Made by a program: the position numbers and the translations under genes
In this document: one piece after another, positions 10,927-23,900 of the stretch
Numbering within the stretch: position 1 is the first letter of the stretch
Layout: the number at the start of each line of letters is the position of its first letter
NCBI GenBank assembly: GCA_031761405.1
Contig: JASEVX010000099.1
Coordinates: 496,001 to 560,000 of the forward strand
Origin: Serripes groenlandicus
Lineage: Eukaryota; Mollusca; Bivalvia; Cardiida; Cardiidae
Length of the DNA: 64,000 nucleotides
Reading direction: 5' to 3'
The notes under the pieces: generated by a model
Seen by the model: only the letters and a program-made list of their open reading frames with translations
Told to the model about the DNA's origin: nothing
Database searches by the model: none

Positions 10927-11152
10927 CATAGGGAAAGTACATTGCCTTTAGACATTTACAATAGAAATATGGCAAAGACAGAAAAGTGAATACAAAGTAA
11001 ATAAATAAACAAGACGAATTTTGATGCTAAGCATCAAAGACGCCGCGCATAATTTTAAAACATGACTTAAAGTTCAATACATTTAAATAACCTGTGCAAA
11101 CGGACAAGATGTAACTATTTTGAACAAGAAGGTCAAATATACCTTTATCTTA

Positions 11153-12170
11153 AACAAGAAGGCCAAGATGTTCCTTTATTGCTCACCTGGATACCATAGT
11201 CTATAATAACATGTTATCAAGAGCAAAAAGGGTCCATTTTGACGTAGGGATTATACACTTTATATGCTACGATATATGTGATATTCAGCATGTAAAGTTT
11301 AGTCGTGAAATGACAAAGTTTCTTAATTTTAAATCTGCTCTAACTAGATCAATTAGATAACCAAACAAGAGTTGTCGGAGGACAATATAGCTTCAGAACA
11401 GTTATAGCATTAGGTAAAGTCACACAGTATCACCTATTGCAAGATAAAACACCTTTTCAATACTTGCATGCAAATGTTAACCAAGTCCATACCGGCACTT
11501 TTGGGCCTTTTAAATCTGTAAATTTATTTATATACGATAAGCAACAGCATACACAGTGTCTGAGAAAAGGCCTTGCACGCGAAGGTTTGACCAAAATTCT
11601 AAGTCCAAATACGGGCACAATTCAGTCAAAATCCATTCCAGAGTTATGGGACTTGACATACAAGGTCATCTCATGATCCTGAATAAGTGCGCAAAGTTTC
11701 AAAGCAACAGCATACACAGTGTCTGAGAAAAGGCCTTGCACGCAAAGGTTTGATCAAAATTATATGTCCAAAAAGGGGCCCAATTCAGTCAAAATCCATT
11801 CCAGAGGTATGGGACTTGACATACAAGGTCATCTAATGACCCTGAATAAGTGCGTGAAGTTTCAAAGCAACAGCATACACAGTGTCTGAGAAAAGGCCTT
11901 GCACGCAAACGTTTGACCAAAATTATATGTCCAAAAAGGGGCCCAATTCAGTCAAAATCCATTCCAGAGTTATGGGACTTGACATACAAGTCACTTAACG
12001 ACCCTGAATAAGTGTGTGAAGTTTCAAAGTGTCTGGGAAAAGAACTTGCACGCAAAGCTTTGACCAAGCTGGCAACGCGGACGCCAACGCGGACGCCAAC
12101 GCCAACGCGGACGCCAACGCCGGGGTGATTACATAAACTCCCCTATGTCTTCGAATAGTCGAGCTAAAAA
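11153..12170 (-). mobile_element. Helitron-like non-autonomous element
   Basis: On the minus strand it starts TTTTTAGCTCGACTATTCGA, runs through a CGTTGGCGTCCGCGTTGGCG micro-array and about 3.5 direct core repeats of ~160 bp (about 11430-12050), and ends with CATCTTGGCCTTCTTGTTT. This start, core repeat and end order is the same as in the other Helitron-like elements of the window. The 79-residue frame at 11437 is a translation of the core repeat. Confidence 0.8.
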
Positions 12171-13200
12171 CATAGATACTGAAATATTAACAGATATTAA
12201 CTTAACTGTTAATGCATCTAGTTATAAGTTAAGTTTGACACAAGCTTTGGAAGGAGAGAGGGAAGTCTATTCTCATTCCAGTTGAGCAGAAGTAGGATAA
12301 CAAAAAACGAGAGTATATAAATAAAAAAATACAAATAATTCTAACAAGTTTAAAGATATTTAATATCAAAATTAAGCATTTATGAAATCAAAAGAAAAAG
12401 TTCTCATGTATAATCAACATATAGCAAGAATACAATGGTCTGAATGAACAACTGTATGGGGAGGAACATTTTAAGTTTAGTTATACAACAAAAATAAATA
12501 GGAAAAAACATCACCCGAATATTTTTTCTGAGCTCGTCAGAGCAGTAAACCAAACAATTTAAAAAGCGTAGCCTAGTGAACTCCGTAAACCAAGTCATAA
12601 AACTAGCTTAGCCTAGTTAGTTGGGGAACAGTTATTAAAAACAATTTAAATTTGTCTAAAGTTTTGTAACAACGGTAAAAGATGTACATCTTTTGTATCT
12701 TGTTGTTTCTTAAATCAGTTAATACAATTTATTCAATCATAAAGGCTGTTTTTTCAAACATATTACAGAGTTTTTCTTTCCAATAATATGTGTTGGTTGC
12801 TCCCTTTTCGATAACGTCACCCCATGGTACAAAATTAAAACCTATCCCATACTGACGCCGCGCTTCCACGCGATGTCAACAAAAGAGAACAAAAATTAGC
12901 AAGGAATGGAACAATAATTAAAAGGGGGTATTTCATGTGTAGGGGTTTTCATTGGGTATACAAACATCGCGATGGAGAAAAGGTACTTATTATAAGTTAG
13001 GTAAAGTTGAAAACGATAAGCAGCATCAATGTTATTATAATTAATTTACAGTAGTTTATGCAATCAGAGTGTTCAATACTTGTTTAATGACTACAAGATT
13101 GTTGAAAACGGCGTTAATCATAAATCAATAATCCAATGTACAATTATTAAGGGGGATAAGGATTACCATGAAGCGAGCACATGGATCACTGATATATATA
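12171..13200. other. intergenic, nothing recognised
   Basis: AT-rich. The only low-complexity feature is a (TA)n run at 13192-13209 bordering the next MITE. The minus-strand 64-residue frame at 12404-12598 has no features of a protein. Confidence 0.4.
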
Positions 13201-13210
13201 TATATATATT

Positions 13211-13390
13211 TGAGCCGTTCCACGAGAAAACCAACATTGTGGACTTTGCGTAATCAGCCTAAGCATGCCGCACACGTTAACCCGGACAGACACTTTTCGC
13301 CTCCTGTGGATGTTTCTGTTGCAGGAATCATTAATCTATACCGCTATCCCTCTGAGACGGAATGTGTCCGCCCAAATTAGTCTACACGGA
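13211..13390. mobile_element. GAGCCG-TIR MITE, right end lost
   Basis: TGAGCCGTTCCACGAGAAAA at the left, with interior CATGCCGCACACG, TTTTCGCCTCCTGTGGAT and CTGAGACGGAATGTGTC. It decays before the right TIR. Confidence 0.75.
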
Positions 13391-13498
13391 CTGCTTATTA
13401 TGTTTAGAGGTGAATAGTACATTCAATCAAGCGAGCAGTAATGGTAAACTTTCTATTGGCGATACAAGGAGCAATTAAATTGTTTTCGCTGTACTTGT

Positions 13499-13566
13499 TA
13501 AACCCTTTCCCTTAAACGACAATTCTACAGCAGACAACTTTGAACATATGTTGTCAAAACATAGAA
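13499..13566 (-). mobile_element. truncated TTAA-1 MITE
   Basis: The left end (TTAAACCCTTTCCC) and 60 bp of arm are followed abruptly by SINE sequence. Confidence 0.7.
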
Positions 13567-13669
13567 AAAAGCAGTTAGGAGCTTGGAAATATTGTTGTGT
13601 GCATTACTGATATGGGAAGGCAGGAAACACATAGGTAGGTGAACTGCTGAAAACTGGTTGAAAATGGCA
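13567..13669 (+). mobile_element. SINE body/tail fragment
   Basis: AAAGCAGTTAGGAGCTTGGA through GTAGGTGAACTGCTGAAAAC is almost identical to 46108-46215. It is directly followed by a TTAA-1 element whose TTAA uses the final bases. Confidence 0.65.
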
Positions 13670-13898
13670 TTAACCCTTTCCCTTAACGACAATTCTGCAG
13701 CAGACGACTTTGAACATATTTTGTCAAAACATAGAAAATCTCTATAATTGAATGGATAACCTATGACTAAAAATGGAAAACATTGTGGCAAAAGGAGAAA
13801 TTGCTCGTTTCGAGCAATTTCTTCTTTTGCCACTATGTTTTCAAATAGCCGTCTGTTGCATAGGCGTCAGAAAGCGTCTGTATGAGGGAAAGGGTTAA
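13670..13898 (-). mobile_element. TTAA-1 MITE
   Basis: Complete, TTAA at 13670-13673 and 13895-13898. The hairpin apex reads GCTCGTTTCGAGC. Confidence 0.9.
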
Positions 13899-13994
13899 CC
13901 ATAACACCGTAAACAATTCGATGCGGGGCCAAACGTATACAGACAGAAAGTCACCCGTGATCCATGACCTTCCAGAAAGAAAGACGTTAGTGTT

Positions 13995-14208
13995 GATCCG
14001 TTCCCACATGCAACACATCTACAGCAGACGACATGAACACATTTAGTCAAAATAATGAAACTCCGTTCAAATGAAACAATAATCATTGAATAAAGATGGA
14101 AACGTTGTGGCAAAGGGTCAAATTTACAAATTATGAGCGATTTCTCCGTTTGTCACAGTGTTTTCACAAGTCGGCCTCAAATAGTGTCTTTAAGTTCGAA
14201 AGGGTTAA
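13995..14208 (-). mobile_element. degenerate TTAA-1 MITE
   Basis: CCCACATGCAACACATC at the left, a decayed hairpin (TTACAAATTATGAGCGATTT), and CGAAAGGGTTAA at the right. Confidence 0.65.
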
Positions 14209-14479
14209 CCTTAAGGAAATAAATTTATGATGAAGGTCGAATCGTCCATGCATTAAAAGGAATAGCATAGACATTGTATTATATCATCGTATTATCTGAT
14301 GCATATATAATAAATACTTTCTATTATTCATTTTGAAGATATCAAGATACACAACTCAAATGGATTTTTTCTCGTTTTAATCTGACAATTTGGTGTCTTA
14401 TTCCATCTAGTGAAGACTCGAGAAAAAAAGATATTGTTAACGTTAAACCCTTTTAAGATTTAAGCCTCTTCAGACGGGA

Positions 14480-14685
14480 TGGGGCTCTTATGGCATCTGC
14501 GTACAGTAAATCCAGGGGTTGTGAGTTCAAACCCCAGCTCGGCCAATATTTGTTCCGTCGTTTGACAAACGTCATTGTGACAAGCGTCATTCGTCATTCA
14601 CCAATGGGCTAACAGTCCACTTGGAATAGCAGCCAGTTGCTTGGAAAGATTGTTTTGTGTGGATAACTGGTGTGGGAAAGGCATA
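14480..14685 (+). mobile_element. tRNA-headed SINE, decayed
   Basis: Box B (GTGAGTTCAAACCCCAGCTC) and the body words CACCAATGGGCTAA and GCAGCCAGTTGCTTGGAAAG are clear. Box A is degraded. Confidence 0.7.
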
Positions 14686-14920
14686 AAATTAGTGGGGCTA
14701 AACTTCCAGGTTTTTCATAACTTAAACATATATATGACAATTCTAGTCAACTTAGTCATTAACGTAAATACATTCCACTATTCATATTATGCATACTGTT
14801 AGGGAATCAAAAATGATGAAATATGCTTTTAAGTATTAAAGTATCACTTTAGTAAGGTTGGTGGAATTGGACTCTGGCACGTGTAGCCCGACTGGTTTGA
14901 GTGATTTCTTAAGTTTGTTC

Positions 14921-15960
14921 ATCCTCGCCGTGCATTATTAACTATTTAGCGAGCTAGTTTATCCTCGCCGTGCATTATTAACTATTTAGCGAGCTAGTTT
15001 ATCCTCGCCGTGCATTATTAACTATTTAGCGAGCTAATCCATCCTCGCCGTGCATTATTAAATATTTGGCGAGCTAGTTTATCCTCGCCGTGCATTATTA
15101 ACTATTTAGCGAGCTAGTTTATCCTCGCCGTGCATTATTAACTATTTAGCGAGCTAGTTTATCGTCGCCGTGTATTATTATCTATTTAGCGAGCTAGTTT
15201 ATCCTCGCCGTGCATTATAATCTATTTAGCGAGCTAGTTTATCCTCGCCGTGCATTATTAACTATTTAGCGAGCTAGTTTATCCTCGCCGTGCATTATAA
15301 ACTATTTGGCGAGCTAGTTCATCCTCGCCGTGCATTATTATCTATTTAGCGAGCTAGTTCATCCTCGCCGTGCATTATTAAATATTTGGCGAGCTAGTTT
15401 ATCCTCGCCGTGCATTATTAACTATTTAGCGAGCTAGTTTATCCTCGCCGTGCATTATTAACTATTTGGCGAGCTAGTTTATCCTCGCCGTGCATTATTA
15501 ACTATTTGGCGAGCTAGTTTATCCTCGCCGTGCATTATTATCTATTTAGCGAGCTAGTGTATCCTCGCCGTGCATTATAAACTATTTAGCGAGCTAGTTT
15601 ATCCTCGCCGTGCATTATTAACTATTTGGCGAGCTAGTTTATCCTCGCCGTGCATTATTATCTATTTAGCGAGCTAGTTCATCCTCGCCGTGCATTATTA
15701 ACTATTTGGCGAGATAGTTTATCCTCGCCGTGCATTATTAACTATTTAGCGAGCTAGTTTATCCTCGCCGTGCATTATTAACTATTTAGCGAGCTAGTTT
15801 ATCCTCGCCGTGCATTATTAACTATTTGGCGAGCTAGTTTATCCTCTCCGTGCATCATTAACTATTTGGCGAACTAGTTTATCCTCGCCGTGCATTATTA
15901 ATTATTTGGCGAGCCAGTTTATCCTCGCCATGCATTATTAACTATTTGGCGAGCCAGTTT
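14921..15960. repeat. 40-bp satellite, 26 units
   Basis: Exactly 26 tandem units of 40 bp with no indel, bounded sharply at both ends. Each unit contains CTCGCC and, 18 nt later, GGCGAG (or AGCGAG), so a unit can fold into a small stem-loop. Variation is mostly the G/A in that stem and A/T in the loop. There are no unique spacers, so it is not CRISPR-like. Function unknown. Confidence 0.97.
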
Positions 15961-16089
15961 TGCTACAATGGGACATCTTTCAATGGGACACGTCACTGGA
16001 AGACCGAACTGCGAAGATATTGAAGGCAAGTACGGCCAAACTATAGGCCCTTTCTTGTTTTCTTGTTATCAACGTGCTCCAGAGGCTGA

Positions 16090-16316
16090 AACCCCTTTCC
16101 AACTTTCAGACGCCTTTTGATGTATCTGCAGGAAAACAAGTTTTTAAAACATTGTAGGAAATGATGAAATTGCTCATAATGAGAAATTCCTCCTTTTTTT
16201 CCACAATGTTTTCTACTGTATTCAATAGTTACATTTTCATTTATAAAAAGAGACTTGCTTTATTTCTGTTAAGATGTCTTTCGCTGCAGAGTTGTTGTAT
16301 GTTGGAAATGGGTTGA
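16090..16316 (+). mobile_element. TTAA-1 MITE, TTAA lost
   Basis: Left ACCCCTTTCC and right GGAAATGGGTTGAA mark the ends. Neither flanking TTAA survives. Confidence 0.65.
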
Positions 16317-17175
16317 ATAGAGCAAAAACATCTCGGTGACGATATAAATGGCCATTGAAATATTTTCTCTGATATAAACAGCTGTTGAAGCCTAAGAAGC
16401 AAACGAAAAATGAAGATATAAATATGAAGCGGAAAATGAGATTGCTTACTTGGAGCAACTTTTTCTTTTCCCATAATATGTTGTAAGTGAGACGTACAGG
16501 GTTAAGGAAAAGACGATGAACGAAAATGCGAAAATGCCCGTGATGCGTAATTCCTCCTTTTTAAAGCGTTATCTGTTTTCCTCCTATATAATGTACATGT
16601 AGATCTATGTTTATTTGCACCAATTTGGTTGATTGTTTGGTGTTAAAGCAGACATGAAAATAAAAATAAAGAACAAAAGAAATGTCATATATAAAGAGGC
16701 TAGATTCCAACAAAGCAGACTGTCCCGTCCATATTCCAGTAATCAATGTAAAACGGAAGATATATATGGTCAAAGTTTTGTGATTTACCATGTCAAGCTT
16801 ATCTTTTCAAACAATCTCGATAATGCGAACCGATACGCATAGACAGATAGTACAGATTACTGTGAAGATTTGCTAGTTCGTGAAGAATGTTGACAGAATA
16901 TTGTACCATTACATGGTGCACATATTTAATCCTAGGATGACAGACAATAAATATACTATTAATAGACTCTTCAAACAAACAAAAAATATAGCTTTCATCG
17001 TTTTATTGTTATTTTAGGCTATTTACTCTCGTAAACCCAACTCTAGTCTATGTGTATATCAACTATTAACAAATCTGCATCCATGGGATCTAATACAAGT
17101 TCTTATGATAATAAGACTTCATCTTAAAGGTTTCTTAAACTAATGAGTGAACAGTACATAAACGGATCAAACTAT
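16317..17175. other. intergenic with TTAA-1 scraps
   Basis: A hairpin half (GAGATTGCTTACTTGGAGCA, near 16437) and GACGTACAGGGTTAA (about 16491-16505) suggest one more eroded copy. No gene seen. Confidence 0.4.
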
Positions 17176-17390
17176 GAACAATGTTTCAATTATAGCACGG
17201 CGTTTCCTGGTCAGGTTACATGTACCAGTACTGTACTAGTCCATTTATCCTGACACCAGCCAGTCATTCGTTATCCTTACCCAACATTCCTGCGCAACAA
17301 GGGGTGTGGAGGGAAAGAGCCATTACTAACATTGGGTAGGATCCGGCCGGGGATCGACCGGCTATCTCCCGTTTCCACTACATCAATTTG
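17176..17390 (-). mobile_element. second-type SINE, near full length
   Basis: From the tail (AATTATAGCACGGCGTTTCC) through TCCATTTATCCTGACACCAG to the tRNA-like head (GATCCGGCCGGGGATCGACC). It is the same family as 53085-53302. Confidence 0.75.
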
Positions 17391-17492
17391 CACCAAAACC
17401 TTACTTATTCGTCAATCTTCTTTGACGAAACATTAATCGGAGAAGCTATGAAACGGTAGAAAAAGTCGATCGCAGATCATGTCATTATCCAA

Positions 17493-17718
17493 TAGACTTT
17501 CCCTCATTCGACAATTCTGCAGCAGACGACTTTGAAGATATTTGGTCAAAAAATGAAAAATCTCTAAAATTGAATGGATAACCTATGACTAAAAGAGGAA
17601 AACATTGTGGCAAAAGGAGAAATTGCTCGTTTTGAGCAATTTCTTCTTTTGTCAATATGTTTTGAAAAAGCCGTCTGCTGCAGATGCGTCAGAAAGCGTC
17701 TATATGAGGGAAAGGGAT
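17493..17718 (-). mobile_element. TTAA-1 MITE, TTAA lost
   Basis: Ends ACTTTCCCTCATTCGACA and ATGAGGGAAAGGGATG. The hairpin apex GCTCGTTTTGAGC is intact. Confidence 0.85.
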
Positions 17719-19586
17719 GTATACGAGATGTAGATAATTCGGGATGACCGTACCTATTCTCAAACTTTAGTTCAAGGACTGTTTATATATTTCCAAAAAC
17801 GCAATATACGTTATCAATTTTATGTGAATCGGTGCTTTGTTAACTAACACATAAATTGTTGAATTAATTTGTCATTATTGTTGTTTTTTATCATGATTTT
17901 TTTAAGTATTCCCATGAGCCCTGATAAATGTTAAGAGATTCGAGAACCGGTGTTTCCATGCTCATAAATTATGTCTCTGGTCATTTCACCGTATAAGTAG
18001 ATGTGAATGCTTGAAGAATGAATGAATGAATGAAATATTGTGGTCTAAGTCTTTAAACCGCGTTTTGTGTATTTTTGTAAGAGTTATATTTTCCTTGGTG
18101 TGAACTGTATTTTTGTTTATCCTTTTCGGTACTTGAATTCCTTTCCGTTTGTCAAAGTACTTTCGGTTTCATTATCAAAATAAATAAACAAACTTCCGTC
18201 ATATGATTCTGAGATCTTTAAGTATTTTTTCTATGGTAATGTATGATTGTTAATCTGTGTCATTGTTATTGTCTTTATTTGATGATTAAACAAATAATCA
18301 TATGGCCCTTAGAAATGTACCGTATCACTCAAATGACTCCAGTCAAGCAAACGGCAAAATGGGGAGGATCAAAATTGCTTACTTTGCTTTTTGAGTTAGT
18401 TCAGGTTTCAGTACTAGGAATGCGATCTTATATTTTGACTGTTACAATGCAATATGTACACAGGTGTTTGTATTGATTGATAATTTTACGCCCATATATT
18501 GTATCCTTAACACAAGGTGTTAATGATAGTTATATACAGTAGTGAAGTTATCAATGCGGTACATACACCTTAGTCTCAATATTTCGCCGTTACATATTTC
18601 ATTGTAACTAGTCTCAATATTTCGCCGTTACATATTTCATCGGATGCGAACAGTCAAAATATAACATCGCATTTAGAGTACAGAATCCTGGACTACATAC
18701 ACCTGTGATTATTGCATGGAAATTTGTTGCTTCCTCACTTGATTATGACTGACTTAGAATTAATTTCTTGTTTGTTGTGTAACGATGAAGGGGTAGAGGT
18801 AAAAGACAAAAGGAAGAAATGTAACATGAAAAGGTAATAGGAAAAAATTCCACTTCTACATCCTTATAAAACGAGGTTTAGAAGTTGGCTTTTACACAGA
18901 ATTAAGCAACGTAGTCATACATCATAGTCCAACTCCAAGTTTCTGCACTCTAAGTGTGCTAAGATGGCTGCATGAGTGCATGTCTCTAATGTGCATTGAC
19001 CATCCTTTTCCTCACTGAACTCTTTTTATTTTGTTTCGTTTAAGAGCTCTATTATGGGGACTTCATGTACATTGTTTATCCTGTACATAAGGCTATTAGT
19101 GTTACAGACATATCTCTGATATGCCAGTGGCAGCCTTCTATTTTATTCTTCTGGTTGAGCAGTAAGACAGGTGGTTGTATATACAGTTAAATCATTAATG
19201 GTTTATGCACTTTGGAGGTACATGCTCTTGTAACTATCTATTTCCTTCTTCTTCTTTCGTGTTTTTGATTATTATTTTTTTTGATTTTTTTTTTTTTCAT
19301 ATAGTTTTAGTTGTAGCAAATTGTGTTTCTGTATTGTTGTATTATAAATGTAATCTTCTTAATTGGAGGAAATAAAGATTAAAAAAAAAAATAGTCCAAA
19401 TAATTTAGATCTGTCATTTATTGGTCAACCAAAGTCTAAACACTGTTCAAATTTTCCATAGCATTTTATCAGACCGACTCGATCAATGTATTATGCTGTT
19501 TACATCCTTGACAGCTATCACAAACATTAAAATAACCCATATTTATAATTTTTATTATTTTAATTTGAGCCTAAAAATAATGCAGC
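17719..19586. other. intergenic; possible LINE 3' ends
   Basis: GAATGAATGAATGAA at 18016-18033 and a poly(A)-terminated stretch (GGAAATAAAGATT then an A-run, 19369-19391) look like truncated retroelement or retrotranscript tails. A 38-bp direct duplication (TCTCAATATTTCGCCGTTAC) is at 18571-18644. No exon is recognised. Confidence 0.4.
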
Positions 19587-19842
19587 TTAACCCTTTCCCT
19601 CATATAGACGCTTTCTGACGCCTCTGCAGCAGAAAGCTTTTTGACGCCTCTGCAGCAGAAAGCTTTTTGAAAACATAGTGACAAAAGAAGAAATTGCACA
19701 AAACGTGCAATTTCTCCTTTTGCCACAATGTTTTCCACTTTTTGTCATAGGTTATCCATTCAATTATGGAGATTTTCTATGGTTTGACAAAATACGTTCA
19801 AAGTTGTCTGCTGCAGAATTGTCGTATGAGGGAAAGGGTTAA
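19587..19842 (+). mobile_element. TTAA-1 MITE with internal duplication
   Basis: TTAA at both ends. The word CTTTTTGACGCCTCTGCAGC is present twice in tandem near 19635, making this copy about 27 bp longer than the reference. The apex reads GCACAAAACGTGC, with compensatory changes on both sides of the stem. Confidence 0.9.
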
Positions 19843-20911
19843 GTCTATATAGATCAAAATTCAATTCACAACAGCAATTCTTTTTAAATCCTCAACAAAT
19901 TTCTTTCCGGTTGAAAGAAACAGACGAAATTGGTAAAATTGATTTAAATGAAACATCGCCCAAACTTGTCTGAATAAGATATATAACTATTTCGTTAAAT
20001 ATCCATCACATTAAGTAATCATTTCGTTAAAAAAAAAAATTGGACGAAATCTGATTAATGTAGGCGAAGCCTCTAAGAGATGAATTAAAAAGGGATTAAA
20101 ACTAGGGATGGTAACGAATACCAAAATTAGTATTCGAATATTCGATCACAAAGTATTTGAATATTTGACCCATTTGTGCATGCTTCGCCAAAAAAAAAGA
20201 GTTTATAAATGCGTTATTTGCCGTAAAGTGATCTTACTGTTGCCTTATTTTGTTCAAGTTCCAGGACTTGCATTTACATGTTCTTTCAACTCGTCAGTAA
20301 AAGTGCTCAAATTTTAATTAATTGATAACTTGCTTAATGTATTTTTTTACGAAAGATGTAGTTGTAATTACCATATAATATTAGGCTACAACTGAAATAC
20401 TGTTGAAAATGACATGAAATGTTCCCAATTCTCAAATCTTTTCAAAACATGACAAATCGGACATGGACACTCTTGAAGGGTGGATGTCGTTATTTTAGTA
20501 GAAATGTGGCACTGCCCATTAGGTGCAATTAAACCTTTCTCTTGCTGTTTTATAACTGAAATACTGTTGAAAATGGGCACAAACTATTCCCAGTACCGGA
20601 TTGCTAAAAAACATAAATATGAAATCGGATAATTACACAGCCAAACCTACGGATTTGTGTGATTGATATATAATTGAATAAAAACGTAACTACAAGCTAT
20701 ACAAGTTGGAAGTTACGGAATAGCCCAAAGCAAGGACATTGACTTTTGTAGGTAAAAAAGAAATTACACATTTGAGCATATTTCTTCTCTTCCATATATA
20801 TATATATATGCAGAGCAGCAAAAAGTCCAGTAGTTATAAATTTCTTTAATTAATATATCATTGTTATATTGAATAGGTGAAATGACTCTCCAACATACAG
20901 AGTAAAGAACG
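19843..20911. other. upstream of syntaxin; SINE-tail pair
   Basis: ACAACTGAAATACTGTTGAA at 20390 and TAACTGAAATACTGTTGAAA at 20552 are two SINE-tail words in direct orientation. A (TA)n run lies near 20795. No promoter motif can be assigned with confidence. A 5' untranslated exon of the syntaxin gene may lie here; ACATACAG at 20893-20900 could be its acceptor. Confidence 0.35.
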
Positions 20912-20993
20912 ATGTCAGGAAACATGTCTAATTATGGTGCCGTCAAGGAGTATAGGGATGATCCCTCCCACCAGGATTACCGGGATGAACCAG
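20912..20993 (+). CDS. Stx12: syntaxin exon 1 (start codon)
   Basis: Codes for residues 1-27 plus one base (MSGNMSNYGAVKEY...). This is a short acidic N-terminal segment as in other endosomal syntaxins. The donor is CAG|GTCTTA; its last three bases are the TTA of the TTAA flanking a TTAA-1 MITE (20997-21225). Confidence 0.85.
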
Positions 20994-23900
20994 GTCTTAA
21001 CCCTTTCCCACATGTATACAACAAATCAGCAGCAGACGACTTTAAACATTTCTACGCAAGAGCACAGAAAAACTTTAAACTAAATTAAAGAACAATTATC
21101 GAATTAAGTGGAAAACATTGTGGCAAAAGGAGAAAGTGCTCACTTTGAGCAATTTGTCACAATCTTTTCAAAAGGTCGTCTGCTGCAGAGGCCTAGAAAA
21201 GCGTCTACATGTGGGAAAGGGTTAAAGGAGTTTCTTTACAGGCTCAACTCTAGATAGGGGTTGTATTTTACGTTCTAAAACCCTCATAATTATGACCTCC
21301 AAACCCTATGTTGTTGGTACTCAAAAGATTCGTCTCAATGATTCAATTATTTTGAATAACCCACAACACACTGTGACAGGGTATAAGTAAGCAATACAGA
21401 GAGATATAAGAGAATATACCAGAATACATATAACTATACTCCATTTTATCTTGGTAGGGCTATATGCTTCCAGTTCAACATTCAGGGTTCGAAATTAGCA
21501 GTAGCAAGTAGCAAATTTGCTACTTAAAAATGGAACTTGCTACCTGCCCAAAAGGTCAGTAGTAAAAACTTGCTACATGAAAAAAATGGCTTAGTTTCGT
21601 TTTCGCTTGATGTTTCTGTTCCTATCTGTGCATAATCCAGTTTAAATACACACAATCTTTTATCAATTTATATAACCTTTTCCCTCATACGACAATTCTG
21701 CAGCAGACGACTTTGAACGTATTTTGTCAAAACATTGAAAATCTCCATAATTGAATGGATAACCCATAAGAAAAAGTGGAAAACATAGTGGCAAAAGGAG
21801 AAATTGCATGTTTTGTGCAATTTCTTCTTTTGTCACTATGTTTTCAAAAAGCCGTCTGCTGCAGAGGCGTCAGAAAACGTCTGTATGAGAGAAAGGGTTA
21901 AACAAACTGTAACCCAATGTGATGGTGATTTACACATAACATTACACCAGACAATAAGAACTCCACCTAACTGATTTAGGATTCACTTTAATTATCAATT
22001 TAAACAAGTAATCTCAGGTTATTAGTAGTGGTTGTCTTGCTGATGCTACCTGAAAAATGAATTTTCTACCTACTTTCACAGCCTAAAATGTTAATTTTAA
22101 ACCCTGACATTGCATAATGGGCAGTCCAACCTTTACATTATGAGTTGTAAAAAGATATGATGACATATTCCAGCAATCTGACTAGTTAATACTACACAAG
22201 TGTTTCTACTTCCTCCAGGGAGATTATTTAATGGCTGCAATGTGTGAAAATGGAAAAATTGCGTGTTTTTTAGCAATTTCTCTCTTTACCATAATGTTTT
22301 TAAAATGTGTCTGCTGCAGAGAGATCAAAACTATTCTGTTTCAGGATTAGGCCAATTATAATTGAGTAAATTTGATGCTTTATTTTTTTAACCCTTTCCC
22401 TCATACGACAATTCTGCAGCAGACGACTTTGAACATATTTTGTCAAAAAATAGAAAATCTCAATAATTGAATGGATAACCTATGACAAAAAGTGGAAAAC
22501 ATTGTGGCAAAAGGAGAAATTGCACTATGTTTTCAAAAAGCCATCTGCTGCAGAGGCGTCAGAAAGTGTCTATATGAGGGAAAGGGTTATAAATTCTTAT
22601 AACTTGGATAATTAATACTATTAACCCTTTCCCACATAGAAAAAATCTGCAGCAGACGACTTCGAAAGCATCTGGGGTAAAACTATGGACAGTTTCTATA
22701 AATTAATGTAGAGTTATTGAATAGAGTTGAAAACATTGTGGAAAAGGAAAATTTGCTCATTATCTGCAATTTCTCATTTTGTCACTAATTTTTCAAAGTC
22801 GTCTGCTGCATATGCGTCTGAAAGTGGGAAAGGGTTAATATTTCTCTGGATGTCTGTTTCCTAAATACTAAAGCAGTACTTTGTGGGGAGGTTTAAACTT
22901 TTGGCCAGCTCTGAGATCATGAGGCCCACCTTCTTCCTCTATTAATTCTTCATTGAAAAGTCTGAAGCAGATGTTTTTATAAAATAATAAGTCCCAACAG
23001 TTTGGAATATTAATTCTAAATTTATTCATTAACATGTAAACACTTTATTACAAAAAGGGTTTAACTTAAAGTAAACAGAAAACAGATGACAAGAAAAATG
23101 TTTTTAACCCTTTCACACATACATTATTACAACAAACCTGAAACAGAAGACTTGGAAAAATCAGGCAAATATATGGGAAATCTCTATAAATGAAAGAAAA
23201 ATTAATGATAGAGTTAAAAACATTTTCTGCTGCAATTGCGTCAAAATGCATCTGCAGGTGTAAAAGGGTTAACCCTTTCCCTCATATAGACGCTTTCTGA
23301 CGCCTCTGCAGCAGACCGCTTTTTGAAAACATAGTGACAAAAGAAGAAATTTCACAAAACGTGCAATTTCTCCTTTTGCCACAATGTTTTCCACTTTTTC
23401 TTATGGGTTATCCATTCAATTATGGAGATTTTCAATGTTTTGACAAAATACGTTCAAAGCTGCAGAATTGTCGTATGAGGGAAAGGGTTAACTGATAAAA
23501 TAAATCTCTCTTCAGGGTTTTCATTCGACCAGCAGTTTCAGAAGCTTGCCAGCAATATAGATAAGATCAACACTGGAGGTAGGTTGATTAATTAATTGAT
23601 TGATTCAGGTTTAAATCCATTTTTAACAATTTTTCAGTCATATCACAGTACACCACACACGTCTTTCCAAGAAGCTGGCTGCTTTTCCACATAGACTGTT
23701 AGCCTATTTGTGGAAGAAAGAATGTTGGCTAAACTGGGGTTTGAATTCACAGCATGCAGCGCTACTGACTGAGCTCCTGGGGCTCGGTATACCTTAAACC
23801 TATACTAGTATAAGCAAACTTTTGTATATACAATATATATGTATATATCTGTTTATCACTTTGGTATTAGCATTCAGATTGATTGATTTGGTTTTTGCGC

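Noticed and set aside
14921..15960. CRISPR-like array
   Set aside because: Units are contiguous 40-bp repeats with no unique spacers, and the genome is eukaryotic.
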